Below the pieces are notes generated by a model. That model had not been told where the DNA came from, did not search any database, and was given only the letters and a program-made list of their open reading frames with translations. A program made the position numbers and the translations under genes. A DNA stretch of 64,000 bases from Chlorops oryzae (lineage: Eukaryota > Arthropoda > Insecta > Diptera > Chloropidae): the NCBI GenBank assembly GCA_020466095.1, contig CM035807.1, forward strand, positions 101,430,436 through 101,494,435, read 5' to 3'. Shown here one piece after another: positions 47,861 through 61,444 of this stretch (its first letter is position 1; each line of letters starts with the position of its first letter).

Positions 47861-48252
47861 AGTGCTGGATCGCATCTTATAATTTTATTTATATTTTAAA
47901 CTTTGCGTACAAAGACCTAACTCACGTGTTTTGAACGAAAATTGATATCAAAAAGCCCTAACTCAGAAAACTGCTCGAAACACAGAAAAAATAAAAATTC
48001 AAGCCTAAAACAAATTTCGTGCGTAGTATTTAATTGACTTTGCGTTTAAACTTTTTTTAAATATCTAACCTTTGCGATTTTATGAAGTTTTTTCCTTCTC
48101 CTGTAAAGTAGCAAAATAATGAGTTACGCCCTTTCTATCCGAAGCTATCGATATAAGTATCTATAGAAGAATTATCCCATTAGGTTATTTCTATCATATT
48201 TTTAAATATTTTTTATGCAGAGACTGCCCCAGTGACACTTCGACAAGGGGCT

Positions 48253-49280
<1,028 letters not shown>

Positions 49281-50205
49281 CATAAACTCTAGCTAATTGA
49301 AAATATTTACAAAGCTTCATACCCACACATAGTCCAATTCGACTAAATTACGCTAATCAATATCCTTAATAGACGTTTACACAATAGTAATATGGACTTA
49401 GGCGATATTCAAGAGCAATGCCTATTAGAAAAGCCTAATGGTGTTATTGCTATTGGAAGTAATCGCGCCAAAATCAAGTGCTCTATTTGAATTGCTATCG
49501 ATGTTTAGTCAAACCATAAAGCCATTTCACAAACTTAACATACTTATATGCATAAGCACACACACACGCACATATGCAAAAACACGCGCAAATATGGAAA
49601 CTTTAATTGAAATGAGTAGGCATCGGGCGTCCAATTTAGTCGGGATTAAATATTTGTAGCATGAAAGCAAAGGCAAGCAAACGCATGAGAGCTAAACATA
49701 CGAATCGCACTATCAATATTTGGATACGAAGATTGTCTATCATGTCGAGTGGAGTGAGTGTGTGTGTGTGTGGGTGTGTGTAATTCGCTTAAGCGTATAA
49801 TTATTGCGCGATTATTCGTTGAAATCACTATCTATCGATTTATAAAGCTTACGCTTACTATTCAATCTTTTCCGTTTGCCCAGACATGGTCCGGGAGTCC
49901 TTTTTACGTTATTATTAATGTTTTAATTTGCATTTAATTATGGGATTATCACTTGTTCAATTGCTAATTGCATGTCGTTTGTTATTAAGAGACATGCCAA
50001 GCAGCTTGAGCTTCATTGTTGGCACGGCAGGCGTTGAGTTGCTTTAAAGCTTTTCACATTAATTTTCCATGGATTTTCGTAATAAATCTGATTTTATTTT
50101 ATTAATTTTTTTTTTTTTTTAAATGAAGTGTTAATGCAGTTTGATTAGGAGTGAATGGAAGAAATAACTTATAGAAATAATAAAGGGTTCAATGCTGTAG
50201 GATTT
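49281..50205. other. No gene recognised; possible regulatory DNA
   Basis: A (TG)n microsatellite lies at 49755-49781. The stretch 49860-50060 is low in repeats and holds AT-core sites of homeodomain type (TTTAATTATGGGATTATC and TTGCTAATTGCAT). A cis-regulatory role is only a guess. Confidence 0.25.
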
Positions 50206-50450
50206 TAGCCTTGTCAAGAACGGGCAGCAGCTTACAGACCAAACCAAACAGTTTACATAGGCAGAGGCTCTCGGTTCAACTCCCAGCTGAGGTCGTGGAA
50301 AGTTTCTTTTGTTTTTTCGATTACTGTTTTCCTTTATTTTCCCATTATTCGTGGTATCACAGAGGGCCTATGTTGAGGTCTAAGTGTGACACTCTTAATG
50401 GTGGCTGCCATACTTACCTAACCTTACATACCCTAACCTAACCTAACCTA
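50206..50450 (+). mobile_element. tRNA-derived SINE, copy 2
   Basis: Homologous to 6229-6450. The head contains GGTTCAACTCC, a full match to the Pol III B-box consensus GGTTCRANYCC. The body continues CAGCTGAGGTCGTGGAA, TTTTCCCATTATTCGTGG, TATCACAGAGGGCC and GGTGGCTGCCA. It ends in TACCTAACC units that merge into the following satellite. Confidence 0.75.
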
Positions 50451-51150
50451 ACCTAACCTAACCTAACCTAACCCAACCTTACCTAACCTTACCGAACCAT
50501 ACCGAACCATACCTAACCTTACCTTACCTTACCCAAACTTACCTAACCTTACCTAACCTTACCTAACCTTACCTAACCTTACCTAACCTTACCTAACTTT
50601 ACCTAACCTTACCTTACCTTACCTAACCTTACCTAAACTTACCTAACCTTACCTAACCTTACCTAACCTTACCTAACCTTACCTAACCTTACCTAACCTT
50701 ACCTAACCTTACCTAACCTTACCTAACCTTACCTAACCTTACCTAACCTTACCTAACCTTACCTAACCTTACCTAACCTTACCTAACCTTACCTAACCTT
50801 ACCTAACCTTACCTAACCTTACCTAACCTTACCTAACCTTACCTAACCTTACCTAACCTTACCTAACCTTACCTAACCTTACCTAACCTTACCTAACCTT
50901 ACCTAACCTTAACCTAACCATTACCTAACCTTACCTAACCTTACCTAACCTTACCTAACCTTACCTAACCTTACCTAAACTTACCTAACCTTAACTAACC
51001 TTAACCTAACCTAACCTAAACTTGCTTTACCTAACCTTACCTAACCTTACCTAACCTTACCTAACCTTACCTAACCTTACCTATACCTTAACCTTACCTA
51101 ACCTTACCTAACCTAACCTAAGCTTAATTAACCTTACCTAACCTAACCTA
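50409..51150. repeat. (ACCTAACCTT)n satellite, about 0.7 kb
   Basis: Tandem 10-mers ACCTAACCTT, very homogeneous between 50540 and 50910 and with 5-bp slips and variants at both edges. It starts exactly in the 3' tail of the SINE at 50206. It resembles an insect telomere repeat only superficially, since the unit is 5/10-bp ACCTA/ACCTT and not TTAGG. Confidence 0.97.
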
Positions 51151-52400
51151 ACCTATTGTGTTAAAAAAATATTCCCAAAAAAGCGGTATAATTTATTTAG
51201 AGAGTAAGTACCTCGCGGACACCCTTCTTAAACAGACTTTTTTTGCAATGCTCTAGTGTTTCTGCTTCTCAAATACTTTCCTCCATTAAGCGGGCTAATT
51301 TTTGCGGTCCCGTATGTGTCGTAGGTAGGTACACTGCACATAAGTATAACCCCTTATATCCTAGCCTCTTTCTTCATTCTGAGCTATTAACAAGAAACTC
51401 TCAGTCCATAAAGAAGTTCCCCATTGAAAAAAAAGGAATACAAATTACAGACTCTTAAACTGAAAACCTTTAGCCTATTAAGCTATAAAAGCTTTCAAAG
51501 ATCATAGAGCTTGTGACATGTTTGATTTTTTAACTAGTGAAAGAAATTCCTACTCTTCCGGAACCCTTTGATGGAACTATTTCAAGTAAATCGCTTCAAG
51601 CACGCAAAGAAGTTCGAGGAAAATTAATAAATTTGCGGTTTTCGTGGTTTAGAAAGAGGTGCTGCGTCTCATTTATATTAATCTCTGAACACACAGACAA
51701 CGCCAACAATACCGAAATCAACAAGAACAAGAACAACAATAACAACAAATGAAAACCACAATGGAAACAGTCGAAGGATAACATTGTGGCCGAGTGTTTA
51801 TTCATTCAATACAGTTGAAGTAATTAGTAAAAAAATAATAAAAAAAAGTAAAAATATCGTTAATTAAAATGAAACCTCAAAAAAGGCTGTAATTGAATAC
51901 ACTTCAAAAAATTATGAAAATGAATGCATGAACTTTCCAGTGCCTTTTCAATGAAATTCAATGCTGCAATTCTATACATGTAAATTCGTACGCAATTCAA
52001 ATGGAAAGGACTTAACTCTTATTGAGGATTTAATGAGCTCTTTTAATTTGAAATGGAGCCTTTTGAGCTGGAAATTTCTTCTTGAAATATGTTCAGCTTT
52101 ACTTTGAACCCTTAATATTTCTGCTCTTATATTTTATTATATTTTTTATTTTATTTTTTTATTTTTTTCATTCTCTTTTGCATTCGAATCGTTTGCCCTG
52201 GCAAAGGAATTATTAATTCACTGTTGCCAGTTTTCCCTGACTATCTCAAATCGAGGAAAAAACTTCCTAAAATTTAATTTTGAAATTTGCTAAAAACAAA
52301 AACTTGGACCCATCAAGTTTTCCCTGACCACTTTTTTGCCCTAAGATCATAAATTCCTTTTGATTTAGGGGAGATTGCTCTACACTGCATCAATATGGGA
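51151..52400. other. No gene recognised
   Basis: AT-rich sequence. A short AACAA/AACAAC run lies near 51719-51749. Frames at 51243 and 51537 (+) have no recognisable domain. Confidence 0.4.
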
Positions 52401-52526
52401 ATTCATTCGAACCCTCGAAGGAGTGAACTCTGAGAACTTCTTTGCGTTAACTGTCAAAATACATGGAGTCTTTGACGGCTGTTTAAAAAGTTCTCAAAGT
52501 TCTCTAAGTTCGAGGTCTGAATGAGT
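52401..52526. mobile_element. Small palindromic MITE (126 bp)
   Basis: Left ATTCATTCGAACCCTCGAA...GAGAACTTCTTT pairs imperfectly with right ...AAAAGTTCTCAAAG...TTCGAGGTCTGAATGAGT. The arms are about 55 bp with several mismatches and indels. No clear target duplication. Confidence 0.6.
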
Positions 52527-54954
52527 ACCTATAATGTGTATTTTTTCGTATATATTTTAATAAATTTTCTTATAATGTATATTCGATTGTTCATCTACGA
52601 AAAAAGGGATCGGCTCTTCGTTTTTTGCTTCGCTTTTTTGTCAGTCACACTCTAAGTCTTGCTGAAGTAACACCGCGTCCGCATCGTATTCAACTTTCAT
52701 AGAACACCCAACAAAAAATTCCCTTTTTTCTTTTAGTGCATTTCCTCGCTTCTCTCACACATACACTCCCACTATAATTTTGCTGATCTCTGATCTACAG
52801 CTTAATGTCAATGCATCAATTAATGCGATTTATCGTCCTTTAGAACTATCCAATCAGTCAACTCGAACACTAACTCGTTTTATCTCGTGATTCCATGGCA
52901 TTCAATTGAGCAGAAATTGTTTAAATTTGGAGCTTTTTATTTTGCCTGAAAAATATTTTCAAATCATCAAAAGCTCAATGCGTTAGTTGAGGATAATAAA
53001 ATAAATAAGCTTCTTACTTATTTTATAAGAATATGAAGGGGATTTTAATTTTAAAAAAAGAGCATTACCTGGCTTTAATGGGTTAAACTCGAATATCATA
53101 ATTAATATTGTCTACTGGACTAAGTAAAAAAAAAAATTATTTTTTCTTCAGTAAATAGTGGGACGACAACAAAGGGCGTAAATATTAAGCGTCATTAAAA
53201 TGTTTCTCATTAAAAAATTCGTGGAATATTTAAATGAAAAAAAATTTTTGTTATTATTCATGATGGGCGAAAAGAATGAGGAGAAATCTCCGCTCAAACG
53301 CGCATATAATATCCACGCAATCAATCAAACAATGAAGTGCTCACAGCATGCAGGCTGATGGAGCCGAATGACGGGCGGATGGGGACCGCGGTTTGGGGAT
53401 TGAGGCGGGATGGTTCATTCAATAGAAAAAATGACAGAGTAATTATGCGAGATATGAAATATTTAAAACGCAACATGCTGTAAATGTCAGCCTTTATGTC
53501 GATTGTAAACTTATTTTCCCCTATTTATTTATATTTGTTCGGTTTTTTGTTTATTTTTATTTAATTTTTATTTATTTATTTTTGGTTTTTTTTTTTTGGG
53601 TTTGTTTATGGAGAGAGAATAAAAGGGAAAATCACACTTAATTAATAAATAAATATCATTTGTGTTCAGGAAACAATAAAACAAAAGCGAAAGCCTAAAA
53701 AGTTGGATGCACAATTTGTTTGGAAACAATGAATGCGGTTATGTGCGCTTTCACAACAAGGACGGACACGTCGATAAATTGAATTTTAATGATTAACACA
53801 AAATGACCGACGTTAATTATTAATTGTTAGTAATTTTTCATTCGCGAAAGCTTTCAATAAAATTCCAATACATTTAGTAATAAATTTGATTATATGTATA
53901 TTTTTTCTTCTATTATCCTCCCCATTCGATCCATTCAAGGATCCTCGAAGATTCAAATCATTTTAGGTGGATGTAATTTGCACTCAATTCGCCTCGACTC
54001 GCCATGAGTCAAGTGCATAGAGAATAGACTCGTTCGGCTGTAAAATATGCATTCCGATGAGTTGGCAAATTATCCCGTTATTGGCATTAAGGTTTCGGAG
54101 TACACTGCCAAGCGCAGTTAGTCGGTTGCTCGGTCGGCCAGAACAATTGAAAACGCCGCCATGGCAGTAATCTAAAACTTCAGGCAGGCTAAGTGCGATT
54201 CAGCTTCGAGCTTCAAGCATCATCTCATCCCTTTTGAATAATATTCTTGGCGCTATTTTGGTATTTAAAAGCAATTTTGGGTCTCTGCCCAAAATCCGAT
54301 TTTAGGACGTTAAGTACACATACGACACGACGTGAATATTCTCATTAAGCTTGCAATTATTATCGTAAATTTTATCGCCGGAGTGCACCTGAAATTTAGA
54401 CAGACATATTTGGGCAGTAATTGTGGGCATCGTTTAAATTTCAGATTAAAACGGAATGATCTGGACTGGCTAAGATGGAAGAGGGAAAATTTATGCTGGA
54501 ATATGGCAAGGAATTTTGTCCATTTGAAGGGACTTTGAATCGAGAAACAGATTTAGTGAAAACTATTTAATTTTATTCGGGCAATTTAAGTAGCTTCTCG
54601 GTAGGGAAAATATTTTCTCTTGACATTTCTTAAGAATCCTGTTCAGAGGAGTCCCAAAAATGGATTCAATTGTATAGATATCTATCGAAGTTTGTACAGA
54701 AATACGTAGGTACCTATACAGAAATTAGTATACATAGCAAGTTACAATGGAGAAAGCTTATCAACACCCCATAACACCTTCAATAATATTTCTTTTAAAT
54801 CTTCGAATGGCTTTTGGTTTGAGTTTTCCACGATAGTTGAAAAGTCAATTAGATAATTGCAACCCGCCGCAGAAAATTATCTGAAGGACGCCTTTTAAAT
54901 GGAGCCACAATTTTGCGGTCGCTCATATACATTCACATTCTTGTTGAAAGACTT
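52527..54954. other. No gene recognised; relatively repeat-poor
   Basis: 53260-54240 is less repetitive and partly GC-richer (GGGCGGATGGGGACCGCGG near 53373), so it could hold conserved regulatory DNA or an unrecognised RNA. A frame at 54332-54538 (+) has no recognisable domain. Confidence 0.3.
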
Positions 54955-55332
54955 CCCAGCAAACATAATGACAAGCGTTTTGCAAACCAAGCTTTAAAAA
55001 AGCTTGCATGAAGAAGTTTATTGCAAGCGTTGCAAACTAAGCTTATGCAAAGCTTTCATTAATAAGGCTTTCATAAGCATTTTAAGGTAGCAGCCACCGA
55101 CATTTGCAACATGTTTGGTATTGCAAGCGTTTTGCGAGTGTCGCTTACATTACGTGTCTTAAATAACATGTTTTGCAATCGTCTTTTCAAAGCTTATAAA
55201 GATGGGTGCGTTTCGATTATAAACCGCTTACTTTGATGCCTTTTATAAATGTCATATCAGCGTTTAATAAGTGTTTTGCTTACATTTGAACGCTTACAAA
55301 ACGTGTATTTTTATATGTAATTGTTTGCTGGG
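54955..55332. mobile_element. MITE with CCCAGCAAACA termini (378 bp)
   Basis: Inverted ends CCCAGCAAACA (54955) and TGTTTGCTGGG (about 55332) enclose A/T-rich sequence. Subterminal words such as AAGCGTTTTGCAAA, GCAAGCGTTGCAAAC and CGCTTACAAAACG recur on both strands. No target duplication is recognised and the superfamily is not assigned. Confidence 0.6.
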
Positions 55333-56922
55333 TTTGTTCATTATGGAAAATATATGTAGGTATTTTATCTCCATAAAGATTTAAGAAATTTAGGTCCTTG
55401 AGATAACGCTCGAGTGTGAAACAATTGTACAGACCGAAAAAGTTATCTCAAAAAAAAAATTAAATCCCTTCTAATTGCATCAAATAAGCCTAAAGTTTCT
55501 CAGGTTAATACACTGAAAGAAAAATTTTTTACATTATATTTAACACGTCTAATCCGAGGGTCCAAAGTTTTTTTTCTTTGCTGTATTCATTTCATTGAGT
55601 GACATTTTGATTAGCTAGAAACCTTTGACCTTAAAAAGAAAATACCAAAGGAACCACTCAGATTTTTTGATCGGAAAAAGAAAAACACTAAAGCCGAGAA
55701 AATGTTGGATCCTCATACGACTTCTGCAGTATGTTTACTGTAAGTGATATTAATAACATTCGAAAAAAACAAGCAAAAACAATTGAAGAAAATTAAAAAA
55801 GGGAAAATACAATAGGAGAACATTTAACCCACGTTTATAGAAGATAAAAAAATCCCGAAAACGTGCGGATGTGCTGACACGCTCCTTCTGAATGCCCAGT
55901 CATTCTCCCATTTAATTCAAGGCCAGACTCGTAGGCGGAAATCAAAACAACATGAAACATAAAACAAACAAGCAAAGAAACAAATAAAAATAAAACATAA
56001 AAATAAATAAATAAAAATAAAAGGACAAAACCCAAAACGCCGGTCGGATTAAAAGGAATTTCCGAACAAACACCCTCAAAATCCGTATCGAAGATTTCCT
56101 TTCTCTGTACCCCCCTCCCCACCTTTTTTTTTGTTTCGCTTTTCTTTCCTTTCATATAGAACGAATCGATGTCACCTTTTTGATTCGCTTTATTCCTTCA
56201 TCCAGCTACTTGTCATATGGCGCAAAACTACAGGTTAAACTTCTTGACACGAGATTAGGGTAAGGTAAAAAAAAAAAATAAATAAAAGAAACTTTATCGC
56301 AAAGTTTGGTATTCTGTGCGGGTGTGATTCTATCTGTCTTTGTTTGTATAGCATTTATTTGTAAACTTGTAACGATTAACTTGTGTAGTTGTCACAATAT
56401 TTTTCCACTTGATTTTTCTTCTCAACGGACCTTTTCTTCGATTTAAGTCTGTCAAGCAAGCAAGCAAACAAACAAACAAACAAACAAATGACTGAATGAA
56501 CGAATACATGGCTTATTATGGAAAATGTTCGTCGGTGATTCCTCGTATCGTCGTTAAATAAACAGGACTTTACAGTTGAGAAACATCGAAAAAAGAGATG
56601 AAGTCACGAGGAGGACACTTGCGTTTCTATACTCGTATTCTGGCCTGTAAATAAATAGGTCAAACTGGAATGAGAAGAATGTTTATCAATTGGACGAGCA
56701 ATTAGGGGTAATCCTTAAAATAGACTTTAAGACGATTTAATACGAATCCAGCATTCGGAAAGAAAAGAATTTATTAAAAGAAAAACGCTTTAATATAAAA
56801 AGCAAATGTACGACTTAAAACAAACATAACGCAATTGTATGAGGGGGTGCCATTTACAAGCATAGCTTCGATTATTTCGATTTTATCGAGAGGTGCTTCA
56901 TTTTATTAAGAGGTAAATCCTC
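55333..56922. other. No gene recognised
   Basis: AT-rich, with CAAGCAAGCAAACAAACAAA near 56454-56486 and an A-run at 56269-56278. A minus frame 55835-56155 contains a Phe/Leu-rich hydrophobic stretch read from an AAATAAATAAA-type repeat and is unconvincing. Confidence 0.4.
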
Positions 56923-57276
56923 TGAGAAAGATAGAAAGAGAGAGAGAGAAAGAGAGAGAGAGTGAGAGAGAGTGAGAGAGAGTAAGAGAAACTGAGAGAG
57001 ACTGAGAGAGAGTAAGAGAGAGTGAGAGAGAGTGAGAGAGAGTGAGAGAGAGTGAGAGAGAGTGAGAGAGAGTGAGAGAGAGTGAGAGAGAGTGAGAGAG
57101 AGTGAGAGAGAGTGAGAGAGAGTGAGAGAGAGTGAGAGAGAGTAGAGAGAGAGAGTGAGAGAGAGTGAGAGAGAGTGAGAGAGAGTGAGAGAGAGTGAGA
57201 GAGAGAGAGCGAGAAAGAGAGCGAGAGAGAGAGAGAGAGAGCGAGAAAGAGAGCGAGAGAGAGCGAGAGAGAGAGC

Positions 57277-57309
<33 letters not shown>

Positions 57310-57643
57310 CGAGAGAGAGAGCGAGAGAGAGAGCGAGAGAGGAGAGCGAGAGAGAGAGCGAGAGAGGGAGAGCGAGAGAGAGAGCGAAGAGAGCGAGAGA
57401 GAGAGCGAGAGAGGGAGAGCGAGAGAGAGAGAGCGAGAGAGAGAGCGAGAGAGAGAGCAGAGAGAGAGAGAGGCGAGAGAGAGCGAGAGAGAGAGAGAGC
57501 GAGAGAGAGAGCGAGAGAGAGCGAGAGAGAGCGAGTAGAGAGAGCGAGAGAGAGAGCGAGAGAGAGAGCGAGAGAGAGAGCGAGAGAGAGAGCGACCGAG
57601 ATAGAGAGAGCGAGAGATAGAGAGAGCGAGAGTGAGAGAGAGC
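56923..57643. repeat. Purine tract 5: GA-type satellite, 0.7 kb
   Basis: First part is (GTGAGAGAGA)n 10-mers (about 56960-57205), second part GCGAGAGAGA-type 8/10-mers. Frames on both strands are repeat translations (RERERE and SLSLSL). Confidence 0.97.
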
Positions 57644-58200
57644 GGCTACAGAAGCAATGAAGTAACACGAGGAGACGTAGGAGTAAGTAACGACCATATA
57701 CACCCTAGTAACTTTTTTGCGAGCGATTGTAGGAGAACGGCTACCATGAAGCATAACTGTAACACCAATTTCGTTGGAAACTGTAAGGAAAGTAATTATA
57801 CACTCATATAACTACCCTACGTTAAATAATTTTTGTACAGCGATGTCTAGGTAACGTGCATTACCATTTAATTAAATGTAGCACGCAACTGGTTGAATAG
57901 TAAGAAAATGTAACAAAAATCAATTCTATATTTTTATATCACAACAAATTGTTTTGGTTAACACACGATGAAGCATGACAAATTAGTATTACCATTGCGG
58001 TTAAATTCGAAACTGTAAGCAACATTGTCAATTTGGTTGTTGTTGGAAGAAAATGTAACAAAAATCTTCTATTATTTTTATATCACAACAAATTGTTTTG
58101 GTTAACCACATCGATGAAGCATGACAAATTAAATTATTATCTTGCGGTTAAGATTCAGAGACAATGTTCCGCAACATTTTATTTTGCTCGTTTCGATAAG
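57644..58200. repeat. GA-tract flank and tandem units
   Basis: 57644-57780 is related to the flank of tract 1 (10834-10990). Further right, a unit of about 140 bp is duplicated: AAGAAAATGTAACAAAAATC, TTTTTATATCACAACAAATT, GTTTTGGTTAAC, GATGAAGCATGACAAATTA and TTGCGGTTAA occur at about 57901-58020 and again at 58049-58155. A third partial start (AAGAAAATGTGAATC) lies at 58198. Confidence 0.7.
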
Positions 58201-59740
58201 AAAATGTGAATCACTCTCTATGCCATATTAAAGAAGAAATCTCCACCTTTTTTTTTTGTTTTTTTTTTGTCGAAATATTGCTTGTGAATATATGCCAGGA
58301 CTTAGCTGCCATTGAAATCAAGGACATACCTAATGTGTTAGTCGAACAGGATCGTTGAGATTTTCAAAACTATAAGACATTAAACGGAAGACTTCTGATG
58401 GCATTCTAGGGAAAATATTGAAAGATGTTTTGGGAAATTTTAGACTAGAAATTATGGATTTAAGTGTAAGCTTTTCGGTACTTTTATTGTTTATCTTAAT
58501 GTTGTTCGAGATCGCTCACGTCAGAACAGTGCGCACCAACAAAAAGTGTCGAGTCCTTACATCCCGAACTCATTAAGTGTTCTTAAAAGCTGGAGTGAAA
58601 AAAAAATTTTTTTTATAGCTACACAATTTCTACTTGAATGTAGCACTTTGCCAACAAAATGATGCACTTATCGGCAGGTGTTTTATGAACATAAAAAATA
58701 TCATTACTTTCGAAACTTTACACACACAAACGCACACTCACACACATACAAAAGCTTATCCTTACGGAGAGTCGCTTAATGCGCTTCAATGTGTCGCTCT
58801 TAAATGTAAAGGAAGAAATAAAAGTTTATACACCTAGGAAGCGTAAATGGACTGTAGTTTTGTTCGGATTCGCTATTTCGGCAGACGAAGTCCTTATGAG
58901 ACATTGGGAAAATGGACAGATAAATCCGCAAACCAGACGCTGAAAAACTTATTTTTTTTCACATTGCGATTCAACACGAATTGTACTTTCTCCAACGAAC
59001 TCAAATTGCATTTAAACAACAATACGAAGCGTGGTCGGTCAACTGCTTCTTCCCGCCCCATCCCGCTTTACGACTCCCATGGAATATGATTTGCTTTGTT
59101 ACGCGACTAACCACAACTGGGCGATAGCGTTATCGTGTCATAATATGGCAGAAGCAAAAAGTAGCTCGCCTGTTCATGTTTCCCAGTGAATCTGTGCAGA
59201 CTGTTTGCCTTGGGAATACGCTTACCGACGGCTTACCTTTCTGCTCGTGTACACGCATAGCCATACCAACATACAATATGTTCATGTATATACATACTTA
59301 CATACGCAGCGTTCTGTTCTGCGCTGTTTCGTTATGTTCCATTTTGTTCTGTTTCGTTACGTTACGTTATTTTAAATTACGTACATTCGAAAGCGAATAA
59401 TGGAGAATTCTTTGCGGGATATTATTTTTAATAGCACTTTTCAGTGGTTTTCCACTTTCACACACACAAAGGCACACGTACGCACGCAGTCAGAGACATG
59501 GATTCACGGGAAAAAACATGAATTTTCGCGCTTAAATATGAAAGTTGCGTGAGGATTTTTCATCTTTAGTTGTGCTTTATACAAGCACAATTTGTGGCTA
59601 GAGGAATATGGCACGCGAAAAATTTTTTCACCAAAAAGGATAAATTCAAAGAAAATTTAAGCTTTTATTAAAACTCCCGGTTGAAGCTTAAAGGCACCGG
59701 TGGCACCGACTGTAAGGGTTGAAACGGATCAGCATAACAT
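58201..59740. other. No gene recognised
   Basis: CA-rich microsatellite fragments near 58722-58747 and 59460-59470. Short repeated GTTACGTTACGTTA near 59350. Frames at 58634, 58847 and 59176 (+) have no recognisable domain. Confidence 0.4.
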
Positions 59741-59985
59741 AACTTAACTTTTCTTAACTTAACTTAACTTAACTTAACTTAACTTAACTAAACGTAACTT
59801 AATTTAATGTAATTCAATTGAACTTAACACAATTCAAATTATCTTACCTTTACTTACTATAATTCAGCTTAGTTTAACTTAACATCATTTAATTTAATTT
59901 AACTTAACTTAATTTAACTTAATTTAACGTTACTTCACCTAAATTAACTTAACTTAACATAGCTTAACTTAACTTTCCTTAAGTA
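59741..59985. repeat. Degenerate (TTAAC)n repeat
   Basis: Pentamers of TTAAC/AACTT type, regular at 59756-59790 and increasingly diverged afterwards. Confidence 0.85.
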
Positions 59986-61444
59986 AAGTAAAGTCAAGAC
60001 CAACTGTGCCTTTCAATAGATGCGCTTCAAGAATTAACAAGCACGATAAAAACCGGCCACTAACAAATTTTAATTGACCAAGAAAGCGCTTCAGAGCCAT
60101 CCAAAGGAATTGAATAATATTCGAAGGCATAAAACATAAGGGAATTTATAACAAATTCGAAGCAAAGCTTTAAGGATTGTGATCTTTAAATAAGTAAAAG
60201 TGTTAAAGCATAGAGAGGACCAATTTAATATACCATATTAGCTTTTTCAGGCTTGAAATTGAAATTAATTAAACAAAAAAATTTTTTTGAGCAATTTAAC
60301 GATAGGGAAAGCATAAAGTCATACTGTGTGGAAGAATAACTAGGTACATATAAAATTAATCAACCTTTACCCTTTTAAGGAGCAGAGGGTTTTGATTATA
60401 GGGCTCAAGTCATTGCCGTAATAAGATTGCATGAGGCAGACAGAAAGACGTTCATTTCTTTAAACAATAAATGATGATTTAACTTTTGTTAAGTGAATCC
60501 TAAGCTACGCCCACTTAAAGACTTAATTCAGAGGATGCTTGAGAGTGGTAGCGATACACCCATGAAGTTGCGTTCCAGTTCCTAAATGTCTTTTGATACA
60601 CCAAATTTTCAAAGGAAATAACAACTTATTATTTTATTTTTCCCCTAACAACTGATTTAGTTAACCCTCTACTAACAAACTAAAGTGCAAGCACTTAAAA
60701 TTTTTGATGGGAATGCATAGGTCCGCCTTTTGGCGGGTTTGATATTTTGACCGATTTCTCCGAAACTACACCACCGAATTCAAAACGGATAAGAAATTTT
60801 TTCGTTTCGACCCAAAATTAGTCTACAAAAAAATTACCGTTAAAAACAAAAAATTATGCATTAGAGGGTTAACTTAGTGGAAGAAAAATATTTTTCACAG
60901 TAATTGGTTTTATTGAGGCTTCAAAAATAGTTAAAAGTATATCGGTTTTCATCAAAAAGTACCAATCTGCATTCCAAATTTCGTCAGGTAGCTCAATTAC
61001 TTCGATATCGAATATTGAAAAAATCCCACTCGGATCAATGAATGAATAAACCCATCATCGTGTCCATAAAAATTGTTGCTATGAGATCTCTAAAGCCACT
61101 TTCAAAAGAAGCAAAATTTATCATGAGCAAATAGCTTCTTGATAGTCCCCACTTCATAAAAAAATCTTTTGAATAGATTTTTGTATTCCCCAAAGAAAAA
61201 TTATCGCTTCAAAACATTACAGTTGAATCGGTTATTTCAAGAACGTCTTAAGTCAACCTGTTTCCTTAACCCATTTTTGACCGACAACAACAAATTTGCA
61301 TTAATTTTGTGCCTTTAAAGACACAGTCGGCAAAAAATGTGTTAAAGGTAGTTGCATATTTTTGGAAAAAACACGTAAATAATACTTGATAAAGGATAAA
61401 AAAAAAATTCCTTTAAAACTCACTGGTTTGTGCATGAAACAGTC
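59986..61444. other. No gene recognised
   Basis: AT-rich. A small GCCTTTTGGC palindrome lies near 60725. No coding frame. Confidence 0.4.

Larger units (their letters stand above)
46414..48154. mobile_element. Composite DNA element with 37-bp perfect inverted ends
   Basis: ATATCGATAGCTTCGGATAG at 46414 and its continuation to 46450 is repeated perfectly in inverse at 48118-48154. Inside, the motif CCCTAACTCA or close variants occurs at least four more times (about 46565, 46603, 47912, 47956), clustered near both ends as subterminal repeats. The centre carries a three-unit tandem repeat (46880-47310) and a nested palindrome (47614-47858). No transposase frame is visible and the superfamily is unknown. 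Confidence 0.7.

Noticed and set aside
50409..51150. Possible telomere repeat
   Set aside because: The unit is ACCTA/ACCTT, not the insect TTAGG (CCTAA) unit throughout. It is interstitial and continuous with a SINE tail, and most Diptera lack TTAGG telomeres.
56898..57754. Arg/Glu-rich plus-strand and Ser/Leu-rich minus-strand frames
   Set aside because: Open because the GA repeat lacks stops. Both strands are open at the same place.
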